A stretch of 64,000 nucleotides of DNA from Sarcodiotheca gaudichaudii (Eukaryota; Rhodophyta; Florideophyceae; Gigartinales; Solieriaceae). The translations under genes and the position numbers were made by a program. The number at the start of each line of letters is the position of its first letter. The stretch's first letter is position 1. The DNA lies in the NCBI GenBank assembly GCA_032355985.1, contig JAUKVZ010000003.1, positions 423,841 through 487,840 of the forward strand, given 5' to 3'. The notes beneath the pieces were generated by a model. The model saw nothing but the letters and a program-made list of their open reading frames with translations, made no database searches and was not told where the DNA came from. Below are positions 27,132 to 36,059 of the stretch, in pieces.

Positions 27132-27674
27132 ATGGCGGTGAACACGAAGCAGGTGACGGGTCGGCGGGAACTTCGATTTGCGAATATCGACGAGGTTCTG
27201 GCGGATGTGGATCGGATCGTTGAGGCGGATCGGGCGGGGACGCTGACGCGGCTTGGCAACTGGTCGGCGGGTCAGAACTTCGAGCATGTCGGCCGGCTGA
27301 TTGAGATGTCGTACGACGGATTCGACTTCAAGGCGCCGCTGCCGATTCGAGTGCTGGGGCGGGTGTTTCGGAAGAAGTTTCTGCGCGGTCCGTTTCCTTC
27401 GGGGATTCAGCTGAAGGGCAGGTTTGCGGCGGTGCTTCCTGAGACGCGTGTGTCGACTGAGGATGGCGCCGCGTACATTCGGGATCAGTTGCTCCGGATC
27501 AAGTCAGGCCAGCGGATGGAGCATGACTCGCCGGTGATTGGCCCGATGTCGCACGAGGACTGGGTGCGGCTGCATCTGAATCATGCGAATCATCATTTCA
27601 GTTTTCTGATTCCGGGCGATCCTCGGGGGGATGCGGCGGCGGAGGTAGATCTGGCGGCGGGCGCTGCGCAGTAG
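27132..27674 (+). CDS. DUF1569-family protein (DinB-like fold)
   Basis: A 180-residue protein with AGGAGG ahead of the ATG at 27132. 'GNWSAGQNFEHVGRLIEMSYDGF' and 'HEDWVRLHLNHANHHFSFLIP' carry the His residues (HVGRL and HANHH) expected for a DinB/YfiT-type metal-binding four-helix bundle. DUF1569 members are frequent in Planctomycetes and have no established function. It is separated by about 80 bases from the WD40 gene. Confidence 0.85.
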   Translation: MAVNTKQVTGRRELRFANIDEVLADVDRIVEADRAGTLTRLGNWSAGQNFEHVGRLIEMSYDGFDFKAPLPIRVLGRVFRKKFLRGPFPSGIQLKGRFAAVLPETRVSTEDGAAYIRDQLLRIKSGQRMEHDSPVIGPMSHEDWVRLHLNHANHHFSFLIPGDPRGDAAAEVDLAAGAAQ

Positions 27675-27742
27675 CGCGTGCGTATGATGGGAGCCTTTGA
27701 ATCACAGGTGCGCGATCATGCGCGAAGGGAGTGAATCGCACG

Positions 27743-28330
27743 ATGAGTGAGTCGAGCCGTGTGCTGGCGTTTTCGGGAAGTCTGCGTGAGGGATCATTCA
27801 ATACGAAGCTTGTGAAGGCCGCGGCGGAGGGCGCGCGGGCGCAGGGCGCTGACGTGACGGTGATCGAGCTGCGTGATTATCCGCTGCCGATTTTCAATGA
27901 GGATCTGGAAGCGGCGGAAGGCACGCCGGAGAACGCGACAAAGCTGAAGGAGCTCTTGAAGTCGCATGATGGTTTTCTGATCGCATCGCCTGAGTACAAC
28001 GGTTCACTGACGGCGGCTTTGAAGAATGTGATTGACTGGTCATCGCGACCGGCGCCGAATGAGACGCCGCTGGAATGCTGGCGGGGAAAGACGGCGGGGT
28101 TGGTTGCGACTTCTCCGGGCGCGCTTGGAGGTCTGCGCGGATTGAATCATCTGCGGACGATTCTTTCGGGGATCGGGACGCATGTGATTCCGGAGCAGTG
28201 GGCGATGGGCGGCGCGACTGACAAGTTTGATGAATCGGGCGCGCTGACGGATGCGAAGCAGCGTGAGGCGGTTGAGGCGATCGGCGCGAAGCTTGCGCGG
28301 ACGAGCGCAGCTTTGAAGCACGCGAACTAA
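27743..28330 (+). CDS. NAD(P)H-dependent FMN reductase
   Basis: A 195-residue flavodoxin-like protein. 'VLAFSGSLREGSFNTKLVKAA' is the FMN phosphate-binding loop at residues ~8-28, 'SPEYNGSLTAALKNVIDW' is the isoalloxazine/dimer loop near residue 80, and 'SPGALGGLRGLNHLRTIL' comes near residue 123. Family members reduce FMN, quinones or azo dyes with NAD(P)H. The ATG at 27743 is preferred over a GTG at 27731 because of AAGGGAG spacing. It probably shares a transcript with the phosphatase gene 21 bases downstream. Confidence 0.92.
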   Translation: MSESSRVLAFSGSLREGSFNTKLVKAAAEGARAQGADVTVIELRDYPLPIFNEDLEAAEGTPENATKLKELLKSHDGFLIASPEYNGSLTAALKNVIDWSSRPAPNETPLECWRGKTAGLVATSPGALGGLRGLNHLRTILSGIGTHVIPEQWAMGGATDKFDESGALTDAKQREAVEAIGAKLARTSAALKHAN

Positions 28331-28351
28331 CGAAAAGCATGCGGAGCGAGC

Positions 28352-29656
28352 GTGGGCAAGAGTTCGACATCCATCCTGACGGGATCTGAGAAGAGCTGGG
28401 AAGAGCGGCTGGAGCTCATCGTGGCGACGATGCGCGAGATGAGCGTGCAGCGCGATCCTGAGGAGGTCGTGAATCAATACGGCCAGCGGATGCATGCGCT
28501 GCTGAAGGTCGATGGGTTCGTATCGCTTTCGAGGCGCGGGCTGGAGCATCCGAGCTACAAGGTGACACGCGGCACGGCGATCAAGGAGAAGGTGAATCCG
28601 TGGGAGGAGCCGGAGAAGCTGCCGATTTTTGAGCATGGATTGCTGGGCGAGCTGCTGTATGGCGATGAGCCCAGGGTGATCAATGATGTGCAGCTTTCGG
28701 GTGATGATCCAGGCGCGTTCTATCTGCAGGGGCATCGATCGCTGGTGGCGATTCCCGTCTATGACGAGGGGCATGCGCTGAACATGGTCGTGCAGACGCG
28801 GCGGGATGCGAATGCTTTTGATCCGGAGCAGCTTCCGGAGTCTGTGTGGCTTTCGAATCTGTTCGGGCGCGCGACGCACAATCTGGTGCTTTCGCACAAG
28901 GTGAAGCAGGCGTATGACGAGATTGATCGCGAGCTGAAGGTGGTGGCGAACATTCAGCAGTCGCTGCTTCCGAAGGAGCTGCCGGACATCTCGACGATGG
29001 AGCTTGCGACGTTTTACAAGGCGTCGAAGCAGGCGGGCGGGGATTACTTTGATTTCTTCGAGCAGCCGGATGGTCGCTGGGGGATTTTGATTGCGGATGT
29101 GAGCGGTCATGGAACGCCGGCGGCGGTGCTGATGGCGATTCTGCATAGTCTGGCGCATACGTTCAGTGCGCATCCGGGGGCGCCGCCGGATCAGCTGTTG
29201 AGTTATTTGAACGAGCATCTTTGCCGCAAGTACACGCGGGATAGTGGGACGTTTGTGACTGCGTTCTACGGCGTGTACTGCCCGAAGGATCGGACGCTGG
29301 AATATTCGGCGGCCGGTCATCCGCCGCCTCGTGTGAAGCGATGTGATGATGGATCGCTTTTTACGATTGATTGTGCGCGGGGCTTGCCGCTGGGCATCAT
29401 GCCGGATGGGGAGTATGAATCGCGTACACGTCAGCTTGCGGCGGGCGATCAGATCATTTTCTACACGGATGGCGTGACGGAGGCGATGAATCCTTCGGAT
29501 GAGCTGTTTGGTGTGGAGCGGCTGGACAAGGAGCTGGAGAACTGCGCGTTGAGCGCTGATGGGCTGATTCAGAGCGCGATGAAGGCCGTGGATGCTTTTC
29601 GTGATGGTCGTCCGGCGGATGATGATCAGACGATGATCGTGGCGCGGATTCGCTAA
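28352..29656 (+). CDS. GAF-domain PP2C (SpoIIE/RsbU-type) serine phosphatase
   Basis: A 434-residue cytoplasmic signalling enzyme. Residues ~20-180 look like a GAF sensor domain ('LLKVDGFVSLSRRGLEHPSY', 'SLVAIPVYDEGHALNMVVQTR'). A linking helix leads to the phosphatase: 'NIQQSLLPKELPDI' near 207, 'GGDYFDFFEQPDGRWGILIADVSGHG' with the metal-binding Asp residues, 'YSAAGHPPP' and 'FYTDGVTEAMNP' near 375. Such proteins dephosphorylate anti-anti-sigma factors in partner-switching stress pathways. No anti-sigma or antagonist gene lies nearby. The GTG start at 28352 has GGAG upstream. Confidence 0.93.
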   Translation: MGKSSTSILTGSEKSWEERLELIVATMREMSVQRDPEEVVNQYGQRMHALLKVDGFVSLSRRGLEHPSYKVTRGTAIKEKVNPWEEPEKLPIFEHGLLGELLYGDEPRVINDVQLSGDDPGAFYLQGHRSLVAIPVYDEGHALNMVVQTRRDANAFDPEQLPESVWLSNLFGRATHNLVLSHKVKQAYDEIDRELKVVANIQQSLLPKELPDISTMELATFYKASKQAGGDYFDFFEQPDGRWGILIADVSGHGTPAAVLMAILHSLAHTFSAHPGAPPDQLLSYLNEHLCRKYTRDSGTFVTAFYGVYCPKDRTLEYSAAGHPPPRVKRCDDGSLFTIDCARGLPLGIMPDGEYESRTRQLAAGDQIIFYTDGVTEAMNPSDELFGVERLDKELENCALSADGLIQSAMKAVDAFRDGRPADDDQTMIVARIR

Positions 29657-29704
29657 GCGTCATCGCCGGCTGCGCGTCTTGACGCGAGGCAGTAGACTTC
29701 ATTC

Positions 29705-31333
29705 GTGACGCTTGTGTGCGTGCCCATCATGGTTGAGGATCAGCGGAGCGCGCTGGATGACGCTGAGGTTGCGCGGGCGCATGGGGCGCAGCTTGTTGAG
29801 TATCGCATTGATGGTGTGTTTCATGGCGAGGGCGATGAGGCGGGGTGGAATGTTGCGCATGCGCTGTGTGCGGAGTCGTGTCTGCCTTGCATCGTGACTT
29901 GCCGCACGAGTGAGGAGGGCGGGGAGTACGACGGGGATGAGTCCTCGCGGATCTCGCTGTTTGAGTCGCTGGGGGCGAGCGATGCGCCGCCTCGGTATAT
30001 CGATCTGGAGCTTTCGAGCTGGCGGCGCTCGGCGAATCTGCAGCAGAAGGCGCTTCTGAGCGTGGAGCATGCGAAGCAGGGTCGGGAGCTTTCGACATCG
30101 CTGATTCTTTCGACGCATGACTTTTCGGGGCGGCCTCGGGATCTGTTGCAGCGGCTGGGCGCGATGCGCGAGGTGGAGGCGGCGCGGGTGATCAAGGTGG
30201 CGTTTCTTGCGCGCTCGCTGCGGGACAATCTGGAGCTGTTTGATCTGCTGAGCCATCCCGAGCGGCCGATGGTGGCGCTTGGGATGGGGATGTATGGCCT
30301 GATGTCGCGGGTGCTGGCGCCGAAGTTCGGGGCGTTTTTGACGTTCGCTTCGGTGCGGAAGTCGAGCGTGACGGCGCCGGGGCAGCCGACGATCGAGGAG
30401 TTGAAGGGGCTGTATCGGTTTGATTCGATCACGAAGGCGACGCGTGTGTATGGGGTGATCGGGTATCCGGTGGAGCATTCGCTTTCGCCGCTGGTTCACA
30501 ATGCGGGATTCGGCGCGGCGGGGGTTGAGCATGATGGCGTGTATCTGCCGCTGCCGGTGGCGCCGGAGTGGGAGCCATTCAAGGCGACGCTGGGCGCGCT
30601 TGTGGATGATGAGCAACTGGATTTCTGCGGGGCGAGCGTGACGATTCCGCACAAGTCGCATCTGATTCGATTTGCGCAGGAGCGGGCGGATGAGGGCTGG
30701 GTGATCGAGGAGGGCGCGCTTCGCGCGGGGGCGGCGAACACGATTTGCGCGGCGGATGATGGCTGGCTGGTGACGAATACGGATATGCCGGCGATCGCTT
30801 CGTGTGCGGTTGATGTGATGGATGGGCCGCTTTCGGGCAAGCGGGCGCTGGTGCTGGGTTCGGGCGGGGTGGCGCGGGCGGCGGCGCTTGCGTTTGTCGA
30901 TCATGGGATGGATGTCACGGTGTGTGCGCGGAACAGTGTGACGAGCGCGGAGCTTGTCGATGCGCTGGAGTCACATGGAACGATTGAGGCGCTGGAATGG
31001 GCGGAGCGCGATCAGGCGACGGCGGATCTTGTGATCAACTGCACGCCGATCGGGATGAGCACGGGTCCAGCGCCGGCGGAGTCGCCGATTGATATCGAGC
31101 GATTGATCGAGCGTTCGCCCAAGGCGGCGATCTTCGAGACGGTGTACAGCCCGCTGGAGACTCCCCTGCTTCGCGCGGCGCATGCGGCGGGGTTGGCGGC
31201 CATTGATGGCGCGGCTTTGTTCATCCGCCAGGCGGAGATGCAGTGTGCGCTGTGGACGGGCGGTGATGCGCCCGCGGGGCTGTTTGAAAGCCTTGTTCGC
31301 GAGCGGCTGAGCGCTGCGCCGGACGAAGACTGA
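29705..31333 (+). CDS. aroDE: Fused 3-dehydroquinate dehydratase (type I) / shikimate dehydrogenase
   Basis: A 542-residue bifunctional enzyme for steps 3 and 4 of the shikimate pathway. Residues 1-235 are type I DHQ dehydratase: 'LVEYRIDGV' and 'ITCR'-like substrate residues, 'LSTHDF' with the catalytic His, and 'RVIKVAF' with the Schiff-base Lys. From about residue 247 the shikimate dehydrogenase begins: 'VIGYPVEHSLSPLVHNAGF', 'ASVTIPHKSHLI' with the catalytic Lys, 'AANTI...NTDMPAI' with the catalytic Asp, then the NADP loop 'VLGSGGVARAAALAF'. The same fusion occurs in plants, chlamydiae and planctomycetes. Its stop codon abuts the stop of the convergent lipoprotein gene. Confidence 0.95.
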   Translation: MTLVCVPIMVEDQRSALDDAEVARAHGAQLVEYRIDGVFHGEGDEAGWNVAHALCAESCLPCIVTCRTSEEGGEYDGDESSRISLFESLGASDAPPRYIDLELSSWRRSANLQQKALLSVEHAKQGRELSTSLILSTHDFSGRPRDLLQRLGAMREVEAARVIKVAFLARSLRDNLELFDLLSHPERPMVALGMGMYGLMSRVLAPKFGAFLTFASVRKSSVTAPGQPTIEELKGLYRFDSITKATRVYGVIGYPVEHSLSPLVHNAGFGAAGVEHDGVYLPLPVAPEWEPFKATLGALVDDEQLDFCGASVTIPHKSHLIRFAQERADEGWVIEEGALRAGAANTICAADDGWLVTNTDMPAIASCAVDVMDGPLSGKRALVLGSGGVARAAALAFVDHGMDVTVCARNSVTSAELVDALESHGTIEALEWAERDQATADLVINCTPIGMSTGPAPAESPIDIERLIERSPKAAIFETVYSPLETPLLRAAHAAGLAAIDGAALFIRQAEMQCALWTGGDAPAGLFESLVRERLSAAPDED

Positions 31334-32125
31334 TCAGTTCAGGCGAAGCTTGAGGCTGAGCGGATCTTCGCGGACGAAGACGCGGATGTCGCCGCGATCG
31401 GTGCGAAGGACGACGCTGTTGGCGCCCTTGTTAAGGACGGTCTGAAAGCTGTCGTCCTGATGCTCGGTGCCTCGGATCACATCGACGGTGCGGAAGGTGA
31501 CGTAGCCATCGTGGGTGTCGGCGTCGATCTCGCCGGTTGAGCCGGGCGGCATGAGCAGCGCAATATCGCCGACGGTGGTGATGAGGGCGATGGGATCCTC
31601 CATGCGATGCGGCGTGCGCATGAGGATGGGGCCGTCCCTATTTTCGACCTGCACGGCGCCGGTGACGCCGGTGAGCTCGACCATGCCGTTTTCGTTGTTG
31701 ATGCGGGCGCCGGTGCAGCGCGGGAGCGTCACGAGGACATCGACGCGATGATCCTTACGCGTGGAATCGGGCGAGATGGCTCGCACGCGCAGGACGGGCC
31801 AGGGGCCGTCGTCATCGAGGGCGGCTGAGAACTGCACTTCGTCGGCGACGAAGGGGCGTTCCTTCTTGGCGAGCTTGGTTGAGACGCGGATCAGGGCGGT
31901 CGCGGTGATCTGGTCGGTGTCGGGATCGACGATGACGCGAACATCGCCCATGTTGTTGGCGACATCGACGGCGGCGCCGACGGGTGCGACTGATTCGGAG
32001 TAGGCGACGGTGCGCGGGAAGCTGGTCCAGCAGCCGGAGAGCATGGCGCCGATCGTGATGGCGAAGATCGCGATGGCTGCGCTGCGGCGCGGGGTTGTCT
32101 GAAGAGTCGAAGTGGCCACGTCCAT
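31334..32125 (-). CDS. Lipoprotein with DUF4097-like beta-helical domain
   Basis: A 263-residue protein. 'IAIFAITIGAMLSGC' gives a lipobox LSGC. The mature part begins by describing a derived sum pattern typical of DUF4097/adhesin-like proteins: 'DVANNMGDVRVIVDPDTDQITATALI', 'INNENGMVELTGVTGAVQVENRDGPI', 'TTVGDIALLMPPGSTGEIDADTHDGYVTF', 'LRTDRGDIRVFV'. These short G-D-I/V repeats suggest a right-handed beta-solenoid. Function is unknown. The stop directly adjoins the AroDE stop (0 bases between), so the 3' ends of the two convergent genes must overlap at the RNA level. Confidence 0.78.
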   Translation of the reverse strand: MDVATSTLQTTPRRSAAIAIFAITIGAMLSGCWTSFPRTVAYSESVAPVGAAVDVANNMGDVRVIVDPDTDQITATALIRVSTKLAKKERPFVADEVQFSAALDDDGPWPVLRVRAISPDSTRKDHRVDVLVTLPRCTGARINNENGMVELTGVTGAVQVENRDGPILMRTPHRMEDPIALITTVGDIALLMPPGSTGEIDADTHDGYVTFRTVDVIRGTEHQDDSFQTVLNKGANSVVLRTDRGDIRVFVREDPLSLKLRLN

Positions 32126-32271
32126 GCCTCTTTTCGGGTTTCCTGCCTGTTCGCATCGGCGCGCTTCAGCGCGGAGCGTCAGTGTAGGGAATCGGCGAGG
32201 TCGGGCGTCGGCTGAGAAGAGAGCGCGCGATAACGGCGTGGGACGGGCAGGTTGTGTGATTGATGGCTGAT

Positions 32272-33210
32272 TCAGCCGTCGGGAAGGAGGTCGCGCGGCG
32301 TGCCGTAGGAGCCCCAGGCGCAGATGAAGCTCTTGGGTCGATGCAGGTTTTCATCCATCCAGAATGACCATTCGGGGCTGGCGCCCTGTCCCGGATAGCT
32401 TTGAACATCGCGCGCCGAGCCATCGAGGAATGCGACGATGTAGCGGCCCTCGCCGTGCCAGTTGCCGTACTGAACGCCGCCGTAGCGATCCCATGTTTCC
32501 TGCGAAACTCGAAGTGCGGCGTAGCCTGCGGCGTCAAAGGTGAGGACGAATCGTGACGGGTTGGCGACATCAGCGGTTCGCGAGCGGCCGACAACGCCTG
32601 AGACGTAGAAGCCGGTGAGGTTTCCGGGTTCGGCCCAGATCCAGTCGTTGGCGCGATAGCTGGTGCCTCTCGTGCCGAAGACGGTGTCTCGAAGATCCTG
32701 CGCGGCGGTGGCTTCCTCGAACCAGTCTTCAGACTGGCTGACGATGCGATCGAAATCGAGATCGCTGTAGTGCATGCCGACGTCGTTGGGACAATGGAAG
32801 ATCTCAGCTCGGCCCTGCTCGTTGAGTTCGGAGCCGATGTAGGGATTGATGGGGCGATCGGGCGTGACGACGGATGATGTGTTGGCCGCATCGTCGCCAT
32901 GGCTGAAGAAATCGACGCCGCCCCAGTCCCACATGTGATGGTCGTAGTGTTTGGCGACGCGGCCATCTTCGAGTGTGACCTTCTTTTCATCGACGGGGAA
33001 TCGCTGCCAGTCGGCGACGTATGACGCCCATGCGACGCTGATCTGCCGCTGATTGGACATGCATTTGAGATCGCGGGCGGCACGTCGAGCGTTGCTGAGC
33101 GCCGGCAGCGCAAGGCCGATGAGCAGGGCGATGATCGAGATGACGATGAGAAGCTCGACGAGCGTGAAGGCTTGCGCCTTTGCTCGAACGGCTGCTGATC
33201 TGCGATTCAT
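32272..33210 (-). CDS. Type II secretion/pilin-like protein with prepilin N-terminal methylation motif
   Basis: A 312-residue protein. The start at 33210 follows GGAGGAG at good spacing. Residues ~14-31 are 'AFTLVELLIVISIIALLI', the prepilin peptidase signal, with cleavage after Ala (rather than the usual Gly), N-methyl-Phe and Glu5. The globular part has 'KCMSNQRQISVAWASYVADW', 'YIGSELNEQGRAEIFHCPND' and a C-terminal 'VAFLDGSARDV' block, typical of the H-X9-DG-type pseudopilins that are multiplied in Planctomycetes. It probably forms a pseudopilus or is a surface substrate. No secretion-machine genes are adjacent. Confidence 0.9.
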   Translation of the reverse strand: MNRRSAAVRAKAQAFTLVELLIVISIIALLIGLALPALSNARRAARDLKCMSNQRQISVAWASYVADWQRFPVDEKKVTLEDGRVAKHYDHHMWDWGGVDFFSHGDDAANTSSVVTPDRPINPYIGSELNEQGRAEIFHCPNDVGMHYSDLDFDRIVSQSEDWFEEATAAQDLRDTVFGTRGTSYRANDWIWAEPGNLTGFYVSGVVGRSRTADVANPSRFVLTFDAAGYAALRVSQETWDRYGGVQYGNWHGEGRYIVAFLDGSARDVQSYPGQGASPEWSFWMDENLHRPKSFICAWGSYGTPRDLLPDG

Positions 33211-33422
33211 AAGCTCCTCCGCCAGAAGGACATGGACGCTCGCTTTGAGTGTACGAGCGCATGGAATGCGGGTCCAAGCAATTTGTCGGCGTCCGGCGCA
33301 GAGGGGCTGAAATCCACGGAATCGGGGGCGATGGGCGCGTGGACAGGCCGCGGGCGCAGGGTGTCTTTCTTGCAAACGCGGAAATCGATTGAAAAGGGCG
33401 CACTGGATTGAGGGGGCGTTCC

Positions 33423-33458
33423 AAAAAAGGAACTCCCCGCCCAGAACAGAAGCGGGGA
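33423..33458 (-). terminator. Intrinsic terminator downstream of tRNA-Phe
   Basis: Read on the minus strand, TCCCCGC (33458-33452) pairs with GCGGGGA (33440-33434) around an 11-base loop; after GTTCC comes a run of six T. It lies about 85 bases past the tRNA 3' end. Confidence 0.6.
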
Positions 33459-33541
33459 AGCCCCATCTCCTCATCCACCAGCGAGTGTCTGCGGGTTCCA
33501 CGGGCCCAGTGAGGGGGGCTTTGACCACAGACTCGCCAGAA

Positions 33542-33614
33542 TGGGCACTCCCGGACTTGAACCGGGGACACCTGCATTTTCAGTGCAGTGCTCTACCAAC
33601 TGAGCTAAGTGCCC
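33542..33614 (-). tRNA. tRNA-Phe (anticodon GAA)
   Basis: Minus-strand sequence folds as a complete cloverleaf: acceptor GGGCACT/AGTGCCC, D arm GCTC...GAGC, anticodon stem CTGCA/TGCAG with loop CTGAAAA (anticodon GAA), T arm CCCGG-TTCAAGT-CCGGG, discriminator A. The 3' CCA is not encoded. Confidence 0.97.
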
Positions 33615-33730
33615 GACTGCCGCCCCGAGGGCGGGCGAGGGGAGACGTTAGCAAAGGGTGGTTGGGGCGGCAAGATCGCGCGGCCGTGGGCTGGATGTGT
33701 GATCGGATCGGGCGCGTCGTGCGGCCGGGA

Positions 33731-34543
33731 TCAGGCTGATCGGCGTCGGCGGCTGCCTGCGGCGCCTGCGATGGCGAAGGCCGCGATGGAGCCGGGAGCG
33801 GGCGGGACGAGGAAAGTGACGGTGTTCGAAGTGGCGCCGCCGCCCTGGGTCTGGGTGAACACGGTTATGGAACCGAAGAGAATTTCGTTCTTCCAGATAG
33901 TTGACGCGTTTCCGTTGTCGTAGCCATCGCCGGCGTCGGCGCCGGGATCGAGCCCGAGCACTGCCAGTTGCATGACGAAGACGTCCCAGGTTCCCTTTTC
34001 CGAGTTGAACGTCGAGGCGTTGGCGCCGCCCTGGAAGTTGCCGCCTCCGGAGTTGAACCAGCCTCCAAAGAGTTCGAAGGAAGTGAAATCGAAATCAGGA
34101 TCCGTGCCGGTTGTGTCGGTGACGCCGTTGAGGTTTGTTTTGTTTCCGAGGCCGACGTAGGTATCGAGCGGAAGACCGGGGACGAGGTCGACGAGGGCTG
34201 AGTTTGGCGGGAGGTTTCCGCCGCCGGCGTTCTGATAGAAGACGGGTTGCAGTGCGCCCGGTCTGTCGGTCATGTGCAGTTGGAGGTGGCCCTGATCGAT
34301 GGTCTGGCCCAGTGAGATCACGGTGTTGACGGACGCGGGGTCATTGACATCCTCGACGACCTGCTCATCGAACTTGGCGTAGATATTGAAGACGCGCAAG
34401 CCGAGGCCTTCGGGATCGGCGGCGGCGACATCGGCGGGATCGAGATTCTTGTCTTCTCTCATTTCGACGCCGATGAATTCGGCGTGGGCGAGCGATGTGA
34501 AGGCGCAGCAAGCTGCAACGACAAAAACACTTTCAGCGCGCAT
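33731..34543 (-). CDS. Secreted PEP-CTERM-like protein
   Basis: A 270-residue protein with signal peptide 'ESVFVVAACCAFTSLAHA' and mature start EFIGVEMREDKNLDP. The body has the 'LRVFNIYAKFD', 'LGLGNKTNLNGVTDTTGTDPDF' and 'GGWFNSGGGNFQGGAN' segments seen in a family of planctomycete exported proteins of unknown function. The C-terminus 'PPAPGSIAAFAIAGAAGSRRRR' is a PEP-CTERM-like tail with PAPG instead of PEP. It stands alone between tRNA-Phe and the divergent ketosynthase gene. Confidence 0.83.
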   Translation of the reverse strand: MRAESVFVVAACCAFTSLAHAEFIGVEMREDKNLDPADVAAADPEGLGLRVFNIYAKFDEQVVEDVNDPASVNTVISLGQTIDQGHLQLHMTDRPGALQPVFYQNAGGGNLPPNSALVDLVPGLPLDTYVGLGNKTNLNGVTDTTGTDPDFDFTSFELFGGWFNSGGGNFQGGANASTFNSEKGTWDVFVMQLAVLGLDPGADAGDGYDNGNASTIWKNEILFGSITVFTQTQGGGATSNTVTFLVPPAPGSIAAFAIAGAAGSRRRRSA

Positions 34544-34807
34544 GTCCGGACTCCGTGTGAATCAAGTTTTCTGACTGCACCCGCCTCATGTGCTGGAGGC
34601 AAGCGCTTGCCCGCGTGGGTCGGGCGTCCCTGTGTGCTTGTTGAAATCCTACAACGCGCCGGTTGCGCGCCAAAGCTAAAAACCGATAAGGGACGGTCAA
34701 TTCCGCTGTCATTATCGCTCGGCGCGGGGATGTGAAGGCTCGCCAGACGTTCTGAGGGCCGATCGACCCCGACGATCTGGTTCACACGGCGTTAGGATCC
34801 TCCGCCC

Positions 34808-35974
34808 ATGGGAACGAGTGGAGACAGGTTGGGCGGCGCGTGCGCGATGACGGGGTTCGGGCTGGTGACGCCGCTCGGGCACAGCGCGTGGGAGTCATTT
34901 CGGGCGCTGCTTGAGGGGCGAACGACGGCGGATCGTTTGCGCGAGATGGCGGATGAGGTTGATCCGGTGACGCTGGCGAAGGCGACGGGCGGGAATGCCT
35001 TTTCGACGTGGACGGCGAGTGATCCGGCGGTGGAGCTTGCCGAGCGCGCGGCTCGGGAGGCGCTGGGGAATGCGGGCGTCGCATCGGCGCGGGATGTGCG
35101 GCTGATCGTGGCGAGCTCCAAGGGCGCCGTGGCCGGGCTGTTTGATCATGACACGAGCGAGCGGCGAGCGGAGACGATTGCGCTTTCGCCTCATGGGTAT
35201 CTGTGCAGGCACTTGAGGGCGCGGATGGGCGCGGGTGAGACGACGGCGGTGGTGGCCGCATGCAATACGTCCATCGCGGCGCTGCATCAGGCACGGATGG
35301 AGATTCTGGAGGGTCGTGCGGAGCGTGTGCTTGTTGTGGCTGTGGAGTCGGCGCTGTTTCCGGTGTTCGTGCATTCATACAAACGGCTGGGTGTGCTGAG
35401 CCCGATGTCGCCGGCGAGCGCGTATGTGGGGCGGCCGCTGGATCGGGAGCGGGATGGTTTTACGTTGAATGAATGTGCGGCCGCGGTGGTGCTGGAGCGC
35501 GATGGGAGTGATCGAGCGGTCGGGCGGCTGCTCGGGACGGCGATGGGGACGCAGCCTTATGACATGTTGCGTGCGGCGGAGCGATTTGATGCGCTGGGAA
35601 GGCTGGTGCGCGCGGTGACGCCGCGGGATGTGCGCATCGGGCTGGTGCAGCCTCATGCGACGGGGACGGCGGGGAATGATGAGCGGGAGCTGCGGGCGAT
35701 TGAATCGGCGCTTGGTGAGCAGTCGCATGGTGCGCGTGTGTATGCGAGCAAGGGCGCGATCGGGCATCCGCTGGGGGCGGCGGGGCTGGTGAATGTTGCG
35801 CTTGGGTGTGTGATGGGTCGGGCGAAGCGGACGCCGCCGATGCCGTGGATTCGGGAGGCGGTGGAGTCGGAGATGGAGATTGGAGTTGAGGGTGGTTTGA
35901 TTGAGGGGGGCGCGCAGGTGTGCACGGCCGCGGGATTTGGGGGGCATGTGGGGGCGGTTTGTTTTGAGGTTTGA
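34808..35974 (+). CDS. Beta-ketoacyl synthase (FabF/KAS-II-like), stand-alone
   Basis: A 388-residue thiolase-fold enzyme. The full catalytic triad is visible: Cys in 'VVAACNTSIAAL' near residue 156, His in 'VQPHATGTAGNDERE' near residue 282, and His in 'SKGAIGHPLGAAG' near residue 318, with the Lys just before it. It starts 'MTGFGLVTPLGHSAWESF' after a short extension and keeps the C-terminal 'AAGFGGHVGAVCFEV' strand. It is slightly shorter than FabF (about 410) and diverged in the Cys motif (ACNTS instead of ACATS). No ACP, ketoreductase or other fatty-acid or polyketide genes lie nearby, so its carbon substrate is uncertain. Confidence 0.9.
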   Translation: MGTSGDRLGGACAMTGFGLVTPLGHSAWESFRALLEGRTTADRLREMADEVDPVTLAKATGGNAFSTWTASDPAVELAERAAREALGNAGVASARDVRLIVASSKGAVAGLFDHDTSERRAETIALSPHGYLCRHLRARMGAGETTAVVAACNTSIAALHQARMEILEGRAERVLVVAVESALFPVFVHSYKRLGVLSPMSPASAYVGRPLDRERDGFTLNECAAAVVLERDGSDRAVGRLLGTAMGTQPYDMLRAAERFDALGRLVRAVTPRDVRIGLVQPHATGTAGNDERELRAIESALGEQSHGARVYASKGAIGHPLGAAGLVNVALGCVMGRAKRTPPMPWIREAVESEMEIGVEGGLIEGGAQVCTAAGFGGHVGAVCFEV

Positions 35975-36059
35975 GTGAGGGGGACGCACGCGTTGGCTTG
36001 ATGTGTGCAGTGCTTGTCGTGCGCGGTTGGTGAGCGAGGCATGGAGAAGAGGGTAGGAG

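Noticed and set aside
28040-29320. 426-codon minus-strand frame
   Set aside because: Antisense to the FMN reductase and phosphatase genes; composition is Arg/Leu-rich shadow.
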